From NCBI GenBank assembly GCA_025362915.1, contig JANYEU010000025.1, positions 1-9,265 of the forward strand: a stretch of 9,265 bases of DNA. Direction: 5' to 3'. The first letter of the stretch is position 1; each line of letters opens with the position of its first letter. This document shows positions 6,753-9,265 of the stretch, piece after piece. The notes under the pieces were generated by a model that was given only the letters and a program-made list of their open reading frames with translations, ran no database searches and was not told the origin of the DNA. Made by a program: the position numbers and the translations under genes. The stretch comes from Chitinophagaceae bacterium (GTDB lineage: Bacteria > Bacteroidota > Bacteroidia > Chitinophagales > Chitinophagaceae).

Positions 6753-7490
6753 TTAAAAGTCCACTTTCAACTTTGGGTAATACTGCTTTATTACATCCTT
6801 TAAGTCCGCCACATCTGCCACTATATCATCAGGGTCTGTGTTTCTGTTAGTATCCTCATTCAGACCAAGCCAAGCCCTAGTGATTGTTTTATTGGCTTGT
6901 TTGTATTGAATCACTTTCCAGTAATAATCCGGTTCTGGCACATCTTTCATCTTTTTGGGGTGAGTGGTGCTTATCAGTACGCCTGTCCAAACCTTTATGT
7001 TATCTATTGGCCCTATCTTATATTGATGGTTTAGGCTATCATAACCACGAGAAAGTTTCAACACATACTGCTCAATCGCCTCCCATTGGTGTTCGTTAAA
7101 GTACTTTGCCTGCGGCCAGGTATTGGAGAAATAATTGGTTTCTAGTGCGGCATCTTCTGCAAAATCAAAGGCAGTATATGGATTCACATGTCCTCTATCT
7201 CGTGGATGTGTAGTGTTCGTCCTATTCCAATCCTCATATTCATTGTCATTTGCCAGCACTTTATTTTGTAGTGGTGGCGCAGAATCTTTGGTAAAATTGG
7301 CGAACTTACCCTCCCGCTTTACCTTGGGTATTATGGTAGAATGAGCGGTGGTCTGCACATAAAACCCCAATATTTCTGCGGACTGTACCGTATCAAACTG
7401 CATGGTGTAGTATTTATGCTTTACCTCAATGGTATGCTGGGCATAAATACTAGTTGTGCTTAGTAGTGTGAAGAAAAGAAGTTTTTTCAT
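6753..7490 (-). CDS. Secreted DNA/RNA non-specific endonuclease (NUC1 family)
   Basis: The 245-residue product has a signal peptide (MKKLLFFTLLSTTSIYAQ), so it acts in the periplasm or outside the cell. The catalytic core has DRGHVNP (98-104), with His101 as general base, and SNTWPQAKYFNEHQWEAIE (122-140). Asn132 and Glu140 keep the eight-residue spacing of the Serratia nuclease metal-site residues Asn119 and Glu127. Such Mg-dependent enzymes cut single- and double-stranded DNA and RNA; the usual role is nutrient or phosphate scavenging, or clearing extracellular DNA. No cognate inhibitor gene is adjacent, which fits an exported enzyme. The gene converges with the LytTR operon; 94 bp separate their ends and show no obvious strong terminator hairpin. 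Confidence 0.92.
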   Translation of the reverse strand: MKKLLFFTLLSTTSIYAQHTIEVKHKYYTMQFDTVQSAEILGFYVQTTAHSTIIPKVKREGKFANFTKDSAPPLQNKVLANDNEYEDWNRTNTTHPRDRGHVNPYTAFDFAEDAALETNYFSNTWPQAKYFNEHQWEAIEQYVLKLSRGYDSLNHQYKIGPIDNIKVWTGVLISTTHPKKMKDVPEPDYYWKVIQYKQANKTITRAWLGLNEDTNRNTDPDDIVADVADLKDVIKQYYPKLKVDF

Positions 7491-7549
7491 AAGAGTTTGT
7501 TTTATTAAAATGCCCTGTAAATCTTTATTGTATATCCAAAAAATAATTT

Positions 7550-7963
7550 TTACTCTTTTTGCGACACAGCTTTATAATTCCTAATATCAATATTGAGTCG
7601 AAATAAGTCCTTTTTAAACTCCAAATCAATACCCTTACGAATACTAGCAAACTGAACAATATTATCAATATCTCCACTCATCTTTTTTTGCTCAATTTTT
7701 TCTATCAAATCTTCTTCATACTTTTTTGATAGTCCCCCATTTATATTTCTTTCAACAATCAGAATATCTTTATCTATTTCTATAAGTAATAATACATCAA
7801 TTATATAAAGAGCTTTATTCAAATCTTCGTCTGACTGTGCATTATCATTAATTTTTAAATAGCTTGATTGGAATCTTAATTTATTAAGGAATCGTTTTAT
7901 TTTTCTTGGCGAGCCTAAATCTTTTATCTCATTTAGTCGCAATTTGATTGCTTTATTTAGTAT
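7550..7963 (-). pseudogene. C-terminal fragment of a KAP-family P-loop NTPase
   Basis: The frame is open from 7963 (just after a TAA at 7966-7964 at the insertion junction) to the TAA at 7552-7550. The product has no ATG; TTG at 7942-7940 is the only weak start. Near its N terminus it reads NEIKDLGSPRKIKRFLNKLRF, the pattern (PR-x-x-KRFLN) that closes the NTPase domain in KAP proteins. A charged helical tail of about 100 residues follows, without recognised motifs. It lies directly left of a 235-bp mobile element, and with that element removed its frame continues that of the two-TM frame upstream. KAP proteins include PifA, an F-plasmid phage-exclusion factor, and are often found as wrecks on mobile DNA. 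The family call rests on one motif plus context. Confidence 0.6.
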
Positions 7964-7967
7964 TTAC
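7959..7967. repeat. Left target-site duplication of the MITE
   Basis: AGTATTTAC directly abuts the left terminal repeat. It matches the right-flank copy ATTATTTAC in 8 of 9 positions, indicating a 9-bp staggered insertion with one later change. Confidence 0.65.
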
Positions 7968-8202
7968 GCGAATCAAGGGTTGAAAATATTCAATGGCCTA
8001 GTCAATAAACAGGTTGTATAAAGTCCTGAAAGGACGGATTATAACAGTTTTAACCCATCGAAAAAGATGATAAAATTGTTTGGGATGCGAGGGGTTTTAC
8101 CCCATCGCTATCATAATCCGTCCTTTCAGGACTTGCTGTAACCATTCTTTGTTGCCTTAAATACCCATAAAAGCATTTTATTAGTTTCAACCCTTGATTC
8201 GC
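7968..8202. mobile_element. 235-bp MITE with 18-bp perfect terminal inverted repeats
   Basis: The ends GCGAATCAAGGGTTGAAA (7968-7985) and their exact inverse (8185-8202) form 18-bp terminal repeats. Near-identical 9-bp sequences flank them. The interior has a second perfect inverted repeat of 22 bp (8021-8042 with 8113-8134), each copy containing the small palindrome GTCCTGAAAGGAC. Between these are a CATC/GATG hairpin and GGGGTTTTACCCC. No coding sequence is present. The same terminal sequence (GTGAATCAAGGGTTGAGA) starts the transposase-bearing element at 9000, so this is best read as a non-autonomous derivative moved by that IS. The insertion lies between two KAP-derived reading frames. Confidence 0.83.
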
Positions 8203-8211
8203 ATTATTTAC
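8203..8211. repeat. Right target-site duplication of the MITE
   Basis: ATTATTTAC directly follows the right terminal repeat and pairs with the left copy (8 of 9 bases). It contains the stop codon (TAA on the minus strand, 8210-8208) of the neighbouring two-TM frame. Confidence 0.65.
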
Positions 8212-8753
8212 GATTGCTTGACTTTAATAAATTGATTCTTCACTTTATTGCGTTGATAATAGAAGTAATAGAATACACCAAATAGAGCCGACACAAGGAT
8301 AATTAAAACTAGATACTCACCTAAACCCCAACGAAATTCCCGTTTGAATTCATTTAGGGTTTGGATATCTATACTTGTAATAGAATCTTTAGGCAGTGAA
8401 ACACTTTTAAACGTTGTGTCGATTGGTTTCCTATGACCTAATCGAATCAAACTAGTTTTAATAGAGTCTTTTATAACCCCTGCATTCTTTTGGGGAGAAG
8501 GGATGTTTTTTTGCCTACGATTTGTCAAATTATCTTTTTGTTGTGTTGTATCTTGCCTTTCAAGAGTAGACGATACACAACACCAAGTGGACTTATTAAA
8601 TATTGTATCAACAAATTTTATGAGAACGGTATCCTTCTTTTCTTTTAAATCAATATATCCATTACTAAAAGACCACAGAATCATACCTGCAGCCAATATG
8701 CCAGTTATAAGTATGAGAAAAGAGAATAAATTTTTGAAATATTTTTTATTCAT
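8208..8753 (-). CDS. Two-transmembrane protein of unknown function, possibly the membrane insert of the broken KAP gene
   Basis: The 181-residue product starts MNKKYFKNLF and has two membrane helices, about 10-29 (FSFLILITGILAAGMILW) and 147-166 (EYLVLIILVSALFGVFYYFYY). Between them lies a polar, Lys/Ser/Thr-rich stretch of about 115 residues without known motifs, with a CC pair at 58-59; a basic tail (QRNKVKNQFIKVKQS) follows. This predicts a membrane hairpin with both ends inside the cell. I do not recognise a family. It is in the same frame as the KAP piece upstream (two stop codons, TAG 8777-8775 and TAA 8765-8763, lie between) and, without the MITE, as the piece downstream. Some KAP NTPases carry two or four membrane helices within the NTPase domain, so it may be part of one decayed gene. 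A separate small gene remains possible. Confidence 0.5.
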   Translation of the reverse strand: MNKKYFKNLFSFLILITGILAAGMILWSFSNGYIDLKEKKDTVLIKFVDTIFNKSTWCCVSSTLERQDTTQQKDNLTNRRQKNIPSPQKNAGVIKDSIKTSLIRLGHRKPIDTTFKSVSLPKDSITSIDIQTLNEFKREFRWGLGEYLVLIILVSALFGVFYYFYYQRNKVKNQFIKVKQS

Positions 8754-8774
8754 TTGATTTGATTATAAGGCTAT

Positions 8775-8999
8775 CTATTTTTTTTTATACGGAATTGGTA
8801 CGATAAGTTGTACTAATTTTTCTATATATAACGAACCGAGACGTTGTGGGTCATCATTAGATTCATTTATTTTTTTCAATTGGTTGCCTAAGTTTTTTGA
8901 TACTTCATCTAAGTTCATTGCCAAAATAAAAACGGTATTTATTTTGGCATCTTCATAATCTTGTGGCTTTGAAGCAGGATCACTAATTAACTTACTAAT
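8775..8999 (-). pseudogene. Middle fragment of a KAP-family P-loop NTPase, cut by the IS at 9000
   Basis: The native frame runs from 8999 (ISKLISDPASKPQ...) to TAG at 8777-8775. The only start-like codon, TTG at 9008-9006, lies inside the IS end, so the true 5' part has been displaced. The central motif INTVFILAMNLDEV followed by LYIEKLVQLIVPIP matches the KAP pattern of a hydrophobic strand after Walker B and then the YLEK-(I/V)-(I/F)-Q-x-P block. Walker A and B themselves are missing and should lie beyond the IS, outside the window. The Asp usual after the strand (AxD) is Asn here. A T9 run (8778-8786) precedes the stop; adding one base there would extend the product by only ten residues (IDSLIIKSNE). 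Confidence 0.58.
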
Positions 9000-9032
9000 G
9001 TGAATCAAGGGTTGAGAATAAAAAAAACATTA

Positions 9033-9060
9033 TTGAGACATACCATATCAATTGTATGAT
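9033..9060 (+). promoter_or_regulatory. Candidate transposase promoter
   Basis: TTGAGA at 9033-9038 and TATGAT at 9055-9060 are separated by 16 bp, a sigma70-like arrangement 14 bases before the transposase ATG. It is not of the TAnnTTTG type and may instead reflect AT-richness. Confidence 0.3.
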
Positions 9061-9073
9061 ACGTTTTAGTATT

Positions 9074-9265
9074 ATGTTTCAAGAAAAATTAATAGCGATC
9101 TACTTTTTTATTTGCGAAAAGTACGAAAAGGAGTTAAAATATCAATGTATGCGATTCAGTAATAATGCCACACCTGATTTTACAGACGAGGAGGTGCTGA
9201 CCGTTTACTTTTTTGCCATGATTGAAGAACGTCGTTTCAGGAAAAGCGAAATACACTCATTCACC
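9074..9265 (+). CDS. Transposase, N-terminal 64 residues (3' end outside window)
   Basis: The ATG at 9074 opens a frame that runs to the right edge (MFQEKLIAIYFFICEKYEKE...). The segment RFSNNATPDFTDEEVLTVYFFAMIEERRF followed by RKSEIHSFT resembles the N-terminal helical region of Bacteroidota DDE transposases, in which a TDEE/TDQE-(V/L)-(L/M)-T motif precedes the catalytic domain. None of the catalytic acidic residues lie within the window, so the family (IS982- or IS4-like are my guesses) is open. The match of its upstream end with both MITE ends supports a transposase role and makes it the likely enzyme that mobilised the MITE. Confidence 0.72.
   Translation, partial: MFQEKLIAIYFFICEKYEKELKYQCMRFSNNATPDFTDEEVLTVYFFAMIEERRFRKSEIHSFT

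Larger units (their letters stand above)
9000..9265 (+). mobile_element. Left end of an insertion sequence (right end outside window)
   Basis: The element begins with GTGAATCAAGGGTTGAGA at 9000, matching the MITE ends in 16 of 18 positions. Seventy-four bases later a transposase gene starts, reading rightwards to the window edge. If this IS also makes 9-bp duplications, the target copy on its left is CTTACTAAT (8991-8999), and the same sequence should follow its right end. It sits inside the KAP reading frame, just after the expected Walker B region. The IS family is not fixed by the visible part. Confidence 0.75.

Noticed and set aside
8503..8757. An 84-residue plus-strand frame
   Set aside because: It is antisense to the two-TM frame and its hydrophobic stretches mirror AT-rich codons of that gene.
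8775..9008. The KAP middle fragment as an intact 77-residue gene starting at TTG 9008
   Set aside because: The TTG lies in the terminal repeat of the IS, and the protein starts and ends in the middle of a larger domain pattern.
7968..9018. The recurring GAATCAAGGGTTGA sequence as a CRISPR or integron attC repeat
   Set aside because: There are only three copies, two in inverted orientation flanked by target duplications and one before a transposase, which fits transposon ends.

Overview
The window looks like a chromosomal segment of a Bacteroidota bacterium, probably of the Chitinophagales/Chitinophagaceae type. The grounds are gene content (SusC/FecA-like TonB-dependent receptor, LytS-type kinase with a LytTR regulator, a CsgG plus PEGA-like plus DUF4810 lipoprotein set), AT-rich leaders without strong Shine-Dalgarno sequences, and one good match to the Bacteroidota promoter element TAnnTTTG. 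The taxonomic call is inference from these traits; no rRNA or other marker gene is present.

Layout, left to right. (1) 1-1554, minus: 518 N-terminal residues of a TonB-dependent outer-membrane receptor that runs off the left edge. (2) 1555-2298: a 744-bp gene-free stretch holding four phased GTAC(T/A)T motifs upstream of the receptor and a 306-bp nested inverted-repeat element (1831-2136). (3) 2299-3896, plus: an overlapping operon of a CsgG-family secreted protein, a small PEGA-like lipoprotein broken by an apparent one-base frameshift, and a DUF4810 lipoprotein. (4) 4063-6658, plus: a LiaF-like membrane protein, a LytS/YehU-type histidine kinase starting at GTG, and a LytTR response regulator overlapping the kinase by 4 bp. 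Together these look like an envelope-sensing signalling operon. (5) 6753-7490, minus: a secreted DNA/RNA non-specific endonuclease with all its key catalytic residues.

(6) 7550-9265 is AT-richer accessory DNA. Three minus-strand reading frames appear to be pieces of one KAP-family P-loop NTPase gene: a middle piece just after the expected Walker B region (8775-8999), a two-transmembrane piece (8208-8753), and a C-terminal piece carrying PRKIKRFLN (7550-7963). All three share one reading frame once a 235-bp insertion is removed. That insertion (7968-8202) has perfect 18-bp terminal inverted repeats and near-perfect 9-bp flanking duplications. The same terminal sequence starts a second element at 9000, whose transposase gene begins at 9074 and runs off the right edge. 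The simplest reading is an IS and its non-autonomous miniature derivative, both inserted into the same decaying KAP gene.

The most interesting parts are this IS/MITE pair with its shared ends, the in-frame KAP wreck, the unexplained 306-bp structured inverted repeat, and the apparent frameshift in the CsgG-linked lipoprotein. I saw no CRISPR array, tRNA or rRNA.
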